A stretch of 64,000 nucleotides of DNA from Paenibacillus lactis (GTDB lineage: Bacteria > Bacillota > Bacilli > Paenibacillales > Paenibacillaceae): assembly GCF_017873605.1 (NCBI RefSeq), contig NZ_JAGGKI010000007.1, positions 1 through 64,000 of the forward strand, read 5' to 3'. Positions 27,604-36,514 of the stretch are shown one piece after another (position 1 is the first letter of the stretch; each line of letters starts with the position of its first letter). A model generated the notes under the pieces. That model saw only the letters and a program-made list of their open reading frames with translations. It did not search any database and was not told the DNA's origin. A program made the position numbers and the translations under genes.

Positions 27604-28776
27604 ATGGAAGCGGTACAAATTATTAATGCTCGAATAGCAACCGATAAGCAAGTCATCGAGAATGGATCAGTGCTTATCGATAAAGGGCGCATTTATGCCA
27701 TCAAGAGGGAAGCCCCGGAAATCACGGGAGAGACGATTATCATTGATGGGGAGGGGAAGCTGCTCATTCCCGGCATGATCGATGTTCATATTCACGGAGC
27801 GAACGGCTATGACATGATGGACGGAACGACAAGAAGCATTCAAGAAGTTTCCAAAACCTCTGCGGCCACCGGCTGCACCTCGTTCCTGGCGACATCCGTA
27901 ACATCTGATTTGGAAACGCTTCTTCGCATGATCGACAAGGTGAAGCAGGTTGCGGGGCACGAAGAGGGAGCGATGATTGCCGGTATCCATGCGGAGGGCC
28001 CATATTTAAACGTGAAGCGAAAAGGAATGCAGAACGAAGCGCATCTGCGGCATCCGGATTTGTCAGAAATGGGACTCATCATCGAGCGAGCCGATTCCTT
28101 ACTGAAGATGGTTACGATTGCTCCCGAGCTGCCCGGGGGTATGGAGTTGGTTTCTTTCTTACATAAAAAAGGTATCGTTATTGCGATTGCCCACTCGGAT
28201 GCAACGTATGAGGAAGCCAAAGAGGCATTCCGTCTCGGGGCCAGCCATATTACGCATTGCTTTAATGGAATGCGGCCGATTCATCACCGCGATCCGGGAC
28301 TTATCGTTGCCGCGATGGAGGAGCAGAAGGTAAGCTTGCAGGCCATTGTAGACAATGTGCATCTTCATCCTGCCATCGTCCGGCTCATGCATCGTGTGAA
28401 AGGGCCAGACGGGATCGTGCTCGTTACGGATGCGCTTCAGGCCATGGGGCTCGGGGATGGAGAGTATGTGTTTGGCGGACATCAGGTAACGGTCCGAAAC
28501 GGGATTGCACAATTAATGGATGGGACATTGGCTTCAAGCACCGTTACGATGAACGAAGCTTTGAAAAATACGGTAACATTGGGGATCCCGCTTCAAGATG
28601 CGGTTAGGATGGCAAGCACCACGCCGGCGGATGTGCTCGGGCTGACCAACAAAGGACGCATCGCCGAAGGAGCGGATGCCGATCTGGTATTGCTGGATGA
28701 CCAGTTTGAAGTCGAATGGACGATGATTGGCGGGAAGATGATTTTTAAAAGGGAAAGTGACGGCAATCATCGATAG
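27604..28776 (+). CDS. nagA: N-acetylglucosamine-6-phosphate deacetylase
   Basis: A 390-residue amidohydrolase that removes the acetyl group from N-acetylglucosamine 6-phosphate, giving glucosamine 6-phosphate and acetate. The metal-binding DVHIHGANGYD, the family motif GIHAEGPYLNVKRKGMQNEAH, AHSDATYEEA, HCFNGMRPIHHR and the catalytic VTDALQAMG are all present. Length is normal. It starts with ATG behind GGGAGGG. No nagB or phosphotransferase gene is adjacent, which is unusual since nagA commonly pairs with nagB. It fits amino-sugar release from glycoproteins or cell wall recycling. Confidence 0.93.
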   Translation: MEAVQIINARIATDKQVIENGSVLIDKGRIYAIKREAPEITGETIIIDGEGKLLIPGMIDVHIHGANGYDMMDGTTRSIQEVSKTSAATGCTSFLATSVTSDLETLLRMIDKVKQVAGHEEGAMIAGIHAEGPYLNVKRKGMQNEAHLRHPDLSEMGLIIERADSLLKMVTIAPELPGGMELVSFLHKKGIVIAIAHSDATYEEAKEAFRLGASHITHCFNGMRPIHHRDPGLIVAAMEEQKVSLQAIVDNVHLHPAIVRLMHRVKGPDGIVLVTDALQAMGLGDGEYVFGGHQVTVRNGIAQLMDGTLASSTVTMNEALKNTVTLGIPLQDAVRMASTTPADVLGLTNKGRIAEGADADLVLLDDQFEVEWTMIGGKMIFKRESDGNHR

Positions 28777-28806
28777 AAAAACAGCTGAGGAAAGCTCACA
28801 CTTGTT

Positions 28807-29877
28807 GTGACTGACAAAGGAGGGATTCCCATCGATAAGCTCGATGAAAAATTAAAGGCGTTGCATAAAAGAGAACACCTAGCCATACTCCGAAATTTGC
28901 TGCATTCTGTGAAACAGGATGATACGGCAGTGAAGGAGCCGTATGATCAAAAGACGTCAGATCGGTTATACGGGCTGCTTGGCAAGCATATCAATGCTGC
29001 GTACGAGCAGCATATGGAAATCGAGAGGCTGCAGACGCATGTCCATGTGGTGTTCAGTCTATCGGATGCAGGTTCATTGAAAGTAGCCCTTAGTAAGGTT
29101 GGTAAACATCAACAAAGTCGAGTACTGGCATTTAATAACTGGTTTTCGGTCGGCCCGATTGCGGAATTGGACACGTCGGAAGGGCAGCAACGCAGGCAAA
29201 GCTGGCTCATGAATCATGTCCAGGATGACTATTTCTTCGACTCGATTAACCGGGATCACCAAATTGCGCAATTGATGAAGGAGTTAAAGGCCATCCCCGA
29301 GCATAAAACCGTTGTGATCTGGTGTGCCGATAATGCCCATGATCAAACGGGGCTCCGATTCGCCCTCTACCTGTTGAAAGACAGGAAACAGCCGATACGT
29401 ATCGTTAATGTGACGAAGGTTTCCCAAGAATTGGGTTTTCACCAGAAGGGAGGAGGAACTCCTTATGCGCAGGCATTGATCGACCGGGATAATTATGTTG
29501 AAATCGTTCGGGACTATGCTGAGGGCTTCCCGCTGGACTCGGAAACCAGGAAGCGGTATGAGGGCGAATGGATCGAGTTGGCGGGACAGAACCATTGGCT
29601 TCGTTTATGGGAGGCGGGAGAGCTAAGAGGCTGCGAGGAGGACAAGCTGGATCCGCTGATTATCCAGTCGGTCACCGATCTGCAAGGGATGCATGGAGCC
29701 GGTGATTATGTGCATGCAGGTGAAGTCATGGCCAGAGTTCTTGAAGTTTCACGGCAGCGAATCAGTATTTCTTTTATTACTTACAGAATCTTAAGGTTAA
29801 CCAGCGATGGTGTCCTGACGTTCAAGGGAATACCGGGGTTCCCGCATCAATATTCATTACGTCTTTCGAATACATGA
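28807..29877 (+). CDS. DUF1835/DUF3658 domain protein
   Basis: A 356-residue cytoplasmic protein. It has a DUF1835 domain at about 77-200 (HVVFSLSDAGSLKVALS, NNWFSVGPI, VVIWCADNAHDQTGLRFALYLL) and a C-terminal DUF3658-like region (about 265-350). The function of the family is unknown. The start is odd. The annotated GTG at 28807 has no good ribosome binding site. A perfect AAGGAGG at 28817-28823 lies inside the open frame, 7 bases ahead of an ATC at 28831. No in-frame ATG exists near it. It lies 30 bases after nagA and may share its transcript. Confidence 0.72.
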   Translation: MTDKGGIPIDKLDEKLKALHKREHLAILRNLLHSVKQDDTAVKEPYDQKTSDRLYGLLGKHINAAYEQHMEIERLQTHVHVVFSLSDAGSLKVALSKVGKHQQSRVLAFNNWFSVGPIAELDTSEGQQRRQSWLMNHVQDDYFFDSINRDHQIAQLMKELKAIPEHKTVVIWCADNAHDQTGLRFALYLLKDRKQPIRIVNVTKVSQELGFHQKGGGTPYAQALIDRDNYVEIVRDYAEGFPLDSETRKRYEGEWIELAGQNHWLRLWEAGELRGCEEDKLDPLIIQSVTDLQGMHGAGDYVHAGEVMARVLEVSRQRISISFITYRILRLTSDGVLTFKGIPGFPHQYSLRLSNT

Positions 29878-29971
29878 AATGTGAAGGAGCAGCCCCATAG
29901 GCTGCTTTCTTAGTTGAGTGATCAACGAACAGGTCACAGCAGCCATGTCAATAAATAAAACACGAAGTGTA

Positions 29972-30000
29972 TTGACAGGATACAGATAAGTGCGTAAAAT
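29972..30000 (+). promoter_or_regulatory. Promoter of the dioxygenase operon
   Basis: A consensus TTGACA (29972-29977) and a TAAAAT (29995-30000) are 17 bases apart. AT-rich repeats with CTCAAATAC and ATATCTT follow and may bind a MarR/MhqR-type repressor, but no perfect palindrome is visible. Confidence 0.65.
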
Positions 30001-30146
30001 AATCTCAAATACAAATATCTTAAAATAAAGACAAATGAATTGCGACCTGCAACCCAATTGGTTTGAAGCGAAGCCATAATCCATTAACAAAGCCGGTTCG
30101 CCAAATTTCGTTGCCGGCACTCAACCAAACAGAGGAGCGATAAATA

Positions 30147-31100
30147 ATGAAAACAACAGGAATCCATCACATTACTGCAATTGTAGGGCATCCGCAAGAG
30201 AATGTTGATTTTTATGCCGGTGTATTAGGGCTCCGCTTAGTAAAACAAACGGTCAATTTCGATGATCCGGGCACGTACCATTTTTATTTCGGCAACGAAG
30301 GCGGCAAACCCGGCACAATCATTACATTCTTTCCATGGCCGGACGCCTACAAGGGCAAAATCGGCAGCGGACAGGTGGGGGTCACGTCCTATGCGATTCC
30401 GAAGGGGGCGATGTCATTCTGGCAGAACCGCCTTCGGAAATATGATGTTTCATTTGCGATGAGTGAACGCTTTGGAGAAACTTATTTGCAGTTTGATGAT
30501 CCCCATGGCCTTCATCTCGAGCTCGTGGAGCGAGAAGAAGGTGAGCTCAATACCTGGAATTTTGGCGGAGTTACTTCCGATGTAGCGATTAAAGGTTTTG
30601 GAGGGGCAACCTTATTTTCTATGAGACCGGAAAGAACCGCCGAACTGTTGGAACACGTCATGGGACTGGAATATGTCGGCCAAGAAGGAGAGCTTGCTCG
30701 GTATCGTTCCTCCGCGGATATTGGGAATACGATTGATCTGAGACTTTCACGAGCTGGCTACGGCCAGCTGGGTGTCGGTACGGTTCACCATATTGCATGG
30801 CGGGCTAAAGATGATGAGGAACAGCTCCGGTGGCAGCAATATATTGCGGACCAGGGCTATCAGGTAACTCCGGTGCAAGACCGTAACTACTTTAATGCGA
30901 TTTATTTCAGAGAGCATGGGAGCATTCTCTTTGAAATCGCCACGGATCCTCCTGGATTTGCGCACGACGAATCGCATGAATCGATGGGGAAAGAATTGAA
31001 GCTGCCGTCGCAATACGAGCCTCACCGATCTGAAATCGAAAAAGTATTGCTTCCGTTCGAAGTGAGAGAGCTGGAATCCAGTGCGGGAGGCGAGTCTTGA
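30147..31100 (+). CDS. Ring-cleaving dioxygenase of the MhqO/MhqE type
   Basis: A 317-residue protein with two VOC (glyoxalase/extradiol dioxygenase) modules. The first carries GIHHITAIVGHPQENVDFY and the second GTVHHIAWRAKDDEEQ and HGSILFEIATDPPGF. His and Glu residues at these places match the metal ligands of the family. Homologues in Bacillus degrade hydroquinone- and catechol-like compounds and are induced by quinones through MhqR. The stop codon overlaps the ATG of the next gene, so the two are coupled. A strong promoter is seen upstream. No regulator is adjacent. Confidence 0.88.
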   Translation: MKTTGIHHITAIVGHPQENVDFYAGVLGLRLVKQTVNFDDPGTYHFYFGNEGGKPGTIITFFPWPDAYKGKIGSGQVGVTSYAIPKGAMSFWQNRLRKYDVSFAMSERFGETYLQFDDPHGLHLELVEREEGELNTWNFGGVTSDVAIKGFGGATLFSMRPERTAELLEHVMGLEYVGQEGELARYRSSADIGNTIDLRLSRAGYGQLGVGTVHHIAWRAKDDEEQLRWQQYIADQGYQVTPVQDRNYFNAIYFREHGSILFEIATDPPGFAHDESHESMGKELKLPSQYEPHRSEIEKVLLPFEVRELESSAGGES

Positions 31101-31708
31101 TGCTGTCCATCGATCCATCGAATCAGACCGAAAGGGAAAACTATAAGCTGCTGATCGGCAGCATTATCCCGAGACCGATCGCATTGGTTACGACGCTCTC
31201 GAACGATGGCGTATTAAACGGCGCTCCTTTCAGTTATTTCAATATCGTATCTTCGGACCCGCCGCTCATCTCGCTGTCCATCCAGCGTTCCGGAGGGATG
31301 GAGAAAGACACTGCCCGGAATATAAAGACGCTAGGCGAGTTTGTCGTTCATATTGTGGATGAAGACAATGTACATCAGGTTAATTTAACAACCGCCAAGC
31401 TTCCTCCCGATCAGAGTGAAGTCCAATTGGCCGGATTTTCACCCGTTGACAGCGTTAAGATTACCGTTCCGGGGATCATGGAGGCCAAGATCCGCATGGA
31501 ATGCAGGTTGGAGCAAGCGTTGGCGTTCGACGGGAGTGGTGAGAACGGATGCGATTTTATCATCGGAAGGGTCGTGCAGTTTCATATTCAGGATCATATT
31601 TATGAAAATGGAAGAATCGATCCCGTTGGTCTGAGGGCGGTTAGCAGGCTGGCTGGCCACCATTATGCCAAAATCGGAGAAATCTTTGCCATTGAGCGCC
31701 CGGAGTAA
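31100..31708 (+). CDS. Flavin reductase-like (flavoredoxin) FMN-binding protein
   Basis: A 202-residue protein of the flavin reductase-like domain family. The signature IIPRPIALVTTLSNDGVLNGAPFSYFNIVSSDPPLISLSI is split over the first 65 residues, with TARNIKTLGEFVVHIV next. Such proteins bind FMN and reduce it with NAD(P)H or transfer electrons. The ATG overlaps the dioxygenase stop codon, behind GGAGGCGAG. Together the pair probably detoxifies quinones or aromatic compounds. Confidence 0.87.
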   Translation: MLSIDPSNQTERENYKLLIGSIIPRPIALVTTLSNDGVLNGAPFSYFNIVSSDPPLISLSIQRSGGMEKDTARNIKTLGEFVVHIVDEDNVHQVNLTTAKLPPDQSEVQLAGFSPVDSVKITVPGIMEAKIRMECRLEQALAFDGSGENGCDFIIGRVVQFHIQDHIYENGRIDPVGLRAVSRLAGHHYAKIGEIFAIERPE

Positions 31709-31771
31709 ACAAGAGGCGCTATAAAGAAGTGAAAGAGGCACTCACTTCGAGAAATTGCAAAGGTGTATAAA

Positions 31772-31814
31772 AAGAATGCATGGAGTCTAGGGACTCCATG
31801 CATTCTTGTTTTTA
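31772..31814 (+). terminator. Strong terminator with a 16-bp perfect stem
   Basis: The arms at 31772-31787 and 31792-31807 are perfectly complementary (AAGAATGCATGGAGTC and its complement) around a TAGG loop. A T-rich tail follows. Confidence 0.92.
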
Positions 31815-31969
31815 TAGAGGCTAACTTCATCCTTATAATCGAACGAGAGTAACGTATTCGCTTCACGCGAGGTTTAAGTGTATCTTATAAGTAAACACTA
31901 CATATCATTCATGCGAGACTCAAGCGGTTAATAAAGGACCATAAGCAAAGAAAGGAAGGATCGAAAACC

Positions 31970-32614
31970 ATGAAGGTACTAATCATCGGAGCGAATGGCC
32001 AAATCGGCCAGCATGTTTTCAGTAAGCTTCAGTCATCGAAGGCACATCACGCCATTGCGATGGTGCGGAAGGAAGAGCAGCGAACGAAGTTCGAAGAACA
32101 GGGTGCCCGGACGATCCTTGTCGATCTTGAAGGAAGCATAGAGGATATCGCCCGTGCGGCGAAAGAGGCTGATTCGATTGTATTTACCGCAGGATCCGGC
32201 GGTCATACGGGCGCGGATAAAACCATGATGATCGATTTGGACGGAGCCATTAAATCCATGGAAGCCGCCAAGCTAGCCGGCGTACGTCGTTTCGTGATGG
32301 TCAGCGCCATCGGTGTGCATCATCGTGAAAAATGGATGGAGAGCGCACCATACTACAGCGCGGCCAAACATTACGCGGATGTTTGGTTAACGCAAAGCGG
32401 ACTGGATTATACGATTATCCGTCCAGGCCGGCTGACGAACGAAGGGGGTACCGGGAAGGTCGCCGTAGCGGTTGATTTGGATCGCGGCAGCATTCCGCGG
32501 GAGGATGTTGCATCTACGATTGTCGCTTCATTGGAAAATCCTCATACCATCGGCAAGGCATTCGACATGGTTAGTGGAGACACGCCAATTGAAGAAGCAC
32601 TTCGTTCCTTATAG
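31970..32614 (+). CDS. Atypical short-chain dehydrogenase, YhfK-like
   Basis: A 214-residue NAD(P)-binding protein of the atypical SDR (SDR5-like) group, similar to Bacillus YhfK. The dinucleotide motif GANGQIGQHV lies at 7-16. The active-site region reads VSAIGVHHREKWMESAPYYSAAKHYAD and ends with the Tyr-X3-Lys-type YSAAK. An IRPGRLTNEGGTG segment follows. The substrate is unknown. It is preceded by AAAGGAAGG and stands alone. Its own terminator starts inside the coding region. Confidence 0.87.
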   Translation: MKVLIIGANGQIGQHVFSKLQSSKAHHAIAMVRKEEQRTKFEEQGARTILVDLEGSIEDIARAAKEADSIVFTAGSGGHTGADKTMMIDLDGAIKSMEAAKLAGVRRFVMVSAIGVHHREKWMESAPYYSAAKHYADVWLTQSGLDYTIIRPGRLTNEGGTGKVAVAVDLDRGSIPREDVASTIVASLENPHTIGKAFDMVSGDTPIEEALRSL

Positions 32615-32633
32615 GGGAACGAAGTGCTTTTTA
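32595..32633 (+). terminator. Terminator overlapping the end of the SDR gene
   Basis: AAGCACTTCGTTCC and GGAACGAAGTGCTT form a perfect 14-bp stem that spans the TAG stop codon, followed by T residues. Confidence 0.9.
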
Positions 32634-32721
32634 AGCGTAAGCCTCAGCCCAAAGCGTGAATCATACAAGCACGATTGCCGTGCCTGCGTGATTCAATGAC
32701 GTTTGAAGGCAATGCCGTGTT

Positions 32722-33516
32722 TTATTTCTTCTCCGGAGCATCGCCGGCATTCGATCCAAAATTCATCGGCGTCGTACCTTCCGCTTTCCACACCGTTCCT
32801 CTCCGTTCGTACTCGAATAATCTTTCAATCGCATTCGCGATTTGCGGCCCTAATTCTCGTTCAACTAAATACAGGGCGACGTCTAGCCCGGAAGTCACTC
32901 CTCCACCGCTCACCAAGCGAGGCCCATCTTCAACGACTCTTGCCTCGACCGTTTTCGCACCAAGAGTTGCGAGCGCGGGCATGCCGATTGAATTGGTGAC
33001 GGCATACCGGTCTTTCAGCAAACCATCCATGGCAAGCAGCAGAGAACCGCCACAGACCGTTGCGACCGTCACTTCCTTATTGTTTAATGCTTGTTTCATC
33101 AAACGGGTCAAGCCGGTATCCTTGGCTTGCTTAAGAATATTGGGGATCGAATCATCCGAATGTCCTGCAGGCTTACCCGAAGCCCCAGGAACCACAATAA
33201 TTCCCGAACGTTTTGGGTCTAATGCAGCCTGCGCTTCAAGGGAGGGACCATTCAATCCGCTCGGGACCACTCGCTTGCCTTCGGCAGATACCAATTCCAC
33301 CGTAACTTTTCCGCCGGTATACATTTCTGCGGCAGCAAACACTTCATAAGGCCCGGTAACGTCAAGCAAATCGAAACCGTCGAATAATACGATTTGAACA
33401 TGGATATTTTTGTCCGCTGCTAGATCTTGATTTTCTGCAGGATTTGCACTTGCAGTTGGGACGACAAGCGATAGCAGCAGGGTAAACGACATGAGTAAAC
33501 CAAAGATTTTTTTCAT
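32722..33516 (-). CDS. Secreted DJ-1/PfpI-family protein
   Basis: A 264-residue protein with a Sec signal (MKKIFGLLMSFTLLLS...SANPA) and a DJ-1/PfpI domain beginning HVQIVLFDGFDLLDVTGPYEVF. The nucleophile elbow is intact (ATVCGGSLLLA). GVTSGLDVALYLVEREL places it with the AraC-amidotransferase-like and isocyanide hydratase-like branch. The open frame continues upstream to 34116 without a stop, but that part is antisense-frame shadow of the next gene; the signal peptide and AAAGGATG define the start. Secretion is unusual for this fold. A paralogue lies at 34359-35393. Confidence 0.85.
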   Translation of the reverse strand: MKKIFGLLMSFTLLLSLVVPTASANPAENQDLAADKNIHVQIVLFDGFDLLDVTGPYEVFAAAEMYTGGKVTVELVSAEGKRVVPSGLNGPSLEAQAALDPKRSGIIVVPGASGKPAGHSDDSIPNILKQAKDTGLTRLMKQALNNKEVTVATVCGGSLLLAMDGLLKDRYAVTNSIGMPALATLGAKTVEARVVEDGPRLVSGGGVTSGLDVALYLVERELGPQIANAIERLFEYERRGTVWKAEGTTPMNFGSNAGDAPEKK

Positions 33517-33656
33517 TATAAACCTGCATCCTTTCGTTTTGCCCAAGGCGTCAGCGAATGATATCCGCCAGGCATTGAGTATTTGATTGATTCCTAAAAT
33601 GAAGGGGTACCCAACCCAGTATCCACAGTGAAATGGAGGGGAAAGCGATACCTCGT

Positions 33657-34304
33657 TTAGGAGGGGAACGAAACATCCTTCGATTGACCGATGGTTCGGA
33701 TGAAGATGCTGGGAATCACGAGCAGCAGCGCGATAGAGCCGTAAACGCCAATGGTGTAGCTCGTGGCATAAACGAACCCAAACCCCTGATGAAAGAGGGA
33801 AGTTATAAGATGAATCAACAGATTTGTGAAACAAAAGGCGTAGCTTCGGATCATCCAATTCCGGTGGCGGATGATCCGCTTCCTTCGGATTTGAACGAGA
33901 GCGGTAATCGTAATTATCAGCCATATGATATTCAAGGCATTGAAGCCCATACTGCTTATTTTTCCGCCGGTGGCGTAGGGTGCCATGTAACCGGAGGTCA
34001 ACACGACAACAAGCACGGATACGATGTAAACATAACCGTTGATGCGATGGAATCGGCGCTTTTTCTCGAATATCCATTTTGAAAAGTTCACCAGCCCCGA
34101 CGCCATCGCAATACATGCGAAAGCAACATGCACATACATCACGTTCAGCCAGACCGGCAGATTCAACTCGCGCTTCAGCCCGGTTTTATGGCTTAAGAAG
34201 GACGTCGCTTCAGGATCGATCATATAGTTTTTCACCAAGGCGTAGAGAATAAATAGAACGCTGGCACTAGCCAACAATCCGTATAATGTGTTCCGTTTCT
34301 TCAT
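33657..34304 (-). CDS. DUF2306 multi-pass membrane protein
   Basis: A 215-residue protein with about six transmembrane segments, the first at about 6-24. Conserved His and Arg residues are seen in FHRINGYVYI and IIRHRNWMIRSYAF. These match DUF2306/cytochrome b561-like proteins whose function is not established. A GGGGG-rich site precedes the ATG at 34304. An upstream in-frame ATG at 34352 would overlap the end of the neighbouring gene. It sits between two DJ-1 paralogues on the same strand. Confidence 0.75.
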   Translation of the reverse strand: MKKRNTLYGLLASASVLFILYALVKNYMIDPEATSFLSHKTGLKRELNLPVWLNVMYVHVAFACIAMASGLVNFSKWIFEKKRRFHRINGYVYIVSVLVVVLTSGYMAPYATGGKISSMGFNALNIIWLIITITALVQIRRKRIIRHRNWMIRSYAFCFTNLLIHLITSLFHQGFGFVYATSYTIGVYGSIALLLVIPSIFIRTIGQSKDVSFPS

Positions 34305-34358
34305 ATCAACCGCAACCCCCGAGGCTCTAAAATTCGTTACCCATACGCGCATACCTGG

Positions 34359-35393
34359 CTATGTAACCCGTCTTCCTGATAGTTTGGATGCCGGCAGGAT
34401 TCCCGCCTTGGCGACGCCAAACATTTGGTCACCATCGACGGAAACTTCGAATTTTAAATTCAACCGCATCGGCTTCGTGATTTGAAGCGACCAGGCAAGC
34501 TGACCGTCTCGAAGCACAGGATTCAAAAATTCGACCGTTTCCTCACCTTGGGTAGCCGTGCCTCGGATCCGATCCTCACTCGCAGAAATGGAGAGCTTGA
34601 CCTGGAGCTTTCCGACGGGCGTGGCAATGGTCGCATCCCAATCGCCGTCAAAGGCAGAGGTCTGTACCGCATCGGTATCCGGCTTGTTGTAGGGGATAGA
34701 CGTTTGATCTGCGTCGAAGCTCGGTTCGCCGACCTTCGGTTTATTTCCATTGCGAGGTCCCACGCCGGATTCCTTCCAAACGGTTCCCCTCCGTTCAAAT
34801 TCGAACAGCTGCTCTACCGCGTGGGCCATCCGCGGTCCGAGCTCGCGTTCCAGCAGGTATAGCGCAACGTCAAGCCCGGAAGTCACGCCGCCGCCGGTAA
34901 CCAGATTGCCGTCATCCACCACGCGAGCGGAGATCGGAACAGCCCCGGTTGCAGCGAGTAAATCCAGGCCCAGATGATTCGTTACCGCCGGTCTGCCTTC
35001 CAAGAGCCCGCCCATGGCCAGCACGAGTGAACCGCCGCAAACCGTGGCGACAACGATGTCTTTGTTGCCAAGTGCCTGGCGAATCATCTCCGTTAAATCT
35101 GTATTCATCGCCCGGCTCAGAATAGCAGGAACCGTATCCGGGCCATCTCCTTCAACGCTTCCCGAGGCACCGGGAACGACGATGATCCCCGAGCGATTCG
35201 GGTCGAGCGTGGCGCTCGCCTCAATCGTCAGCCCGTTGATGCCGCTGGGGACGGAACGCGGCCCTTCGGCTGTGACCAATTCGACGTTTATCGCGTCTTC
35301 AGCATACAGGGCTGCTGCACAGAAAACCTCATATGGCGCAATGGCATCCAGAAGGTCAAAGCCATCAAATAACACGATTTGAACATGCAGCAT
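34359..35393 (-). CDS. DJ-1/PfpI-family protein with C-terminal beta-rich domain
   Basis: A 344-residue paralogue of the secreted protein at 32722, without a signal peptide. Residues 1-200 form the DJ-1 domain (HVQIVLFDGFDLLDAIAPYEVF; elbow ATVCGGSLVLA). A linker (about 205-250) leads to a 90-residue beta-rich domain (GDWDATIATPVGKLQVKLSI to the end) that I cannot name. Such a tail, with its repeated strand pattern, resembles a small ligand-binding or lipocalin-like module. AAGGAGG lies ahead of the ATG. It heads the minus-strand cluster with DUF2306 and the secreted paralogue. Confidence 0.82.
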   Translation of the reverse strand: MLHVQIVLFDGFDLLDAIAPYEVFCAAALYAEDAINVELVTAEGPRSVPSGINGLTIEASATLDPNRSGIIVVPGASGSVEGDGPDTVPAILSRAMNTDLTEMIRQALGNKDIVVATVCGGSLVLAMGGLLEGRPAVTNHLGLDLLAATGAVPISARVVDDGNLVTGGGVTSGLDVALYLLERELGPRMAHAVEQLFEFERRGTVWKESGVGPRNGNKPKVGEPSFDADQTSIPYNKPDTDAVQTSAFDGDWDATIATPVGKLQVKLSISASEDRIRGTATQGEETVEFLNPVLRDGQLAWSLQITKPMRLNLKFEVSVDGDQMFGVAKAGILPASKLSGRRVT

Positions 35394-35403
35394 AAGTGAT
35401 TTC

Positions 35404-35640
35404 TCATCCTCCTTGTTTTTCTATTCCCAAAAGATCCTTCAGCCTGTAATATTCCTGCTCATCGATCTCACCTTTAGCCATCCGTCTTTTTAGAATGAAA
35501 GCAATATCACGATCGTTTAGATCGGAAGGTTTTTGGCGACGGGAAATCGCATAGAATCGAACGGCTGCGAAACAAAAGAGCGTGAGACAAAATAAAGCTC
35601 CAAAGGGAAAAAAAGAAAACGTGCCGTTTTCGACACCCAT
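35404..35640 (-). CDS. Small membrane protein with SHOCT domain
   Basis: A 78-residue protein with one transmembrane helix (about 11-30) and a C-terminal SHOCT motif (IAFILKRRMAKGEIDEQEYYRLKDLLG), a short oligomerisation module. AAAAAGGAGG fits the ATG at 35640 better than in-frame ATG codons at 35664 and 35646. It lies 10 bases upstream of the DJ-1 gene and is probably the first gene of that transcript. Confidence 0.75.
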   Translation of the reverse strand: MGVENGTFSFFPFGALFCLTLFCFAAVRFYAISRRQKPSDLNDRDIAFILKRRMAKGEIDEQEYYRLKDLLGIEKQGG

Positions 35641-35825
35641 TGGCATGAACCTCCTTTTTTGCATGGCTGGAATGCGTGATGTGCTGCAAGGAGAATCATA
35701 ACAAAGGAATATCTCGAACGAAGTGCGAAACAGTCACAAAAGTATAAACAAATCATCACAAAATACCGGGTCCCGCCTGTTCCAGCTCATATCATGATAA
35801 ACTAGGTGGTGAAGGTGGGATAATC

Positions 35826-36512
35826 ATGAGTGGATTACATACGATCCTCGTTGTAGACGATGACCCGAGTATCGTTGATCTATTGAGGGATTTTTTAGAG
35901 AATGACAGCTTTCAAGTAATGACCGCATGTGACGCTGACCAAGCGTGGACGATATTTAAACAGTCTCCCATTCACTGTATCGTGCTGGACATCATGATGC
36001 CGGGGCAAAATGGGTTTGAGTTATGCCGACGGATTCGGGCAGAGAGCCATGTTCCGATCCTGTTCTTGAGCGCCCGCAGCGATGATGTGGACAAGATCAG
36101 GGGCTTCACGCTCGGCGGCGATGATTATATCGTCAAAACAGCTTCACCGGGAGAGATCGTAGCCAGGGTGAAGGCCGTACTGCGGCGTACCGATTCCAGC
36201 TGGCAAAAAAATGAAAGAATCTTGGATTATGGCCGCATCAAGATCAACCTCTCCGCGAGGGAAGTTGTCGTGGATGGGAAGCATGTCGTGCTCACGCCGA
36301 AGGAGTATGAACTGCTGCGATTATTTGCGGAGCATCCAAGGCATGTCTTCTCCTATGAGCAGCTATTGGCGAAGTTTTGGGACGGGATCGGCGACAGGCA
36401 TACGATTCGCGTTCATCTCAGTCGGCTGCGGGAGAAAATCGAATCCGACCCGAATCACCCGAAATACCTGCTAAATGTATGGGGAGTAGGGTATCGATTC
36501 GAAGGAGGGTAA
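35826..36512 (+). CDS. OmpR-family response regulator
   Basis: A 228-residue regulator with a receiver domain (acidic pair DDD at 11-13, phosphoacceptor Asp55 in VLDIMMP) and a winged helix (EYELLRLFAEHPRHVFSYEQLLAKFWD, then RHTIRVHLSRLREKI). The usual Lys-Pro near the end of the receiver is changed to Lys-Thr (IVKTASPGE). The kinase gene follows two bases after the stop codon. A second, separate two-component pair lies directly downstream. Confidence 0.92.
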   Translation: MSGLHTILVVDDDPSIVDLLRDFLENDSFQVMTACDADQAWTIFKQSPIHCIVLDIMMPGQNGFELCRRIRAESHVPILFLSARSDDVDKIRGFTLGGDDYIVKTASPGEIVARVKAVLRRTDSSWQKNERILDYGRIKINLSAREVVVDGKHVVLTPKEYELLRLFAEHPRHVFSYEQLLAKFWDGIGDRHTIRVHLSRLREKIESDPNHPKYLLNVWGVGYRFEGG

Positions 36513-36514
36513 AG

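Noticed and set aside
32675..33349. 224-residue plus-strand frame
   Set aside because: It is antisense to the DJ-1 gene, has Ser/Pro/Arg-rich shadow composition and no ribosome binding site.
33517..34116. N-terminal extension of the secreted DJ-1 protein (464-residue frame)
   Set aside because: This part overlaps the DUF2306 gene in another frame, has no protein-like pattern, and the signal peptide with its ribosome binding site begins at 33516.
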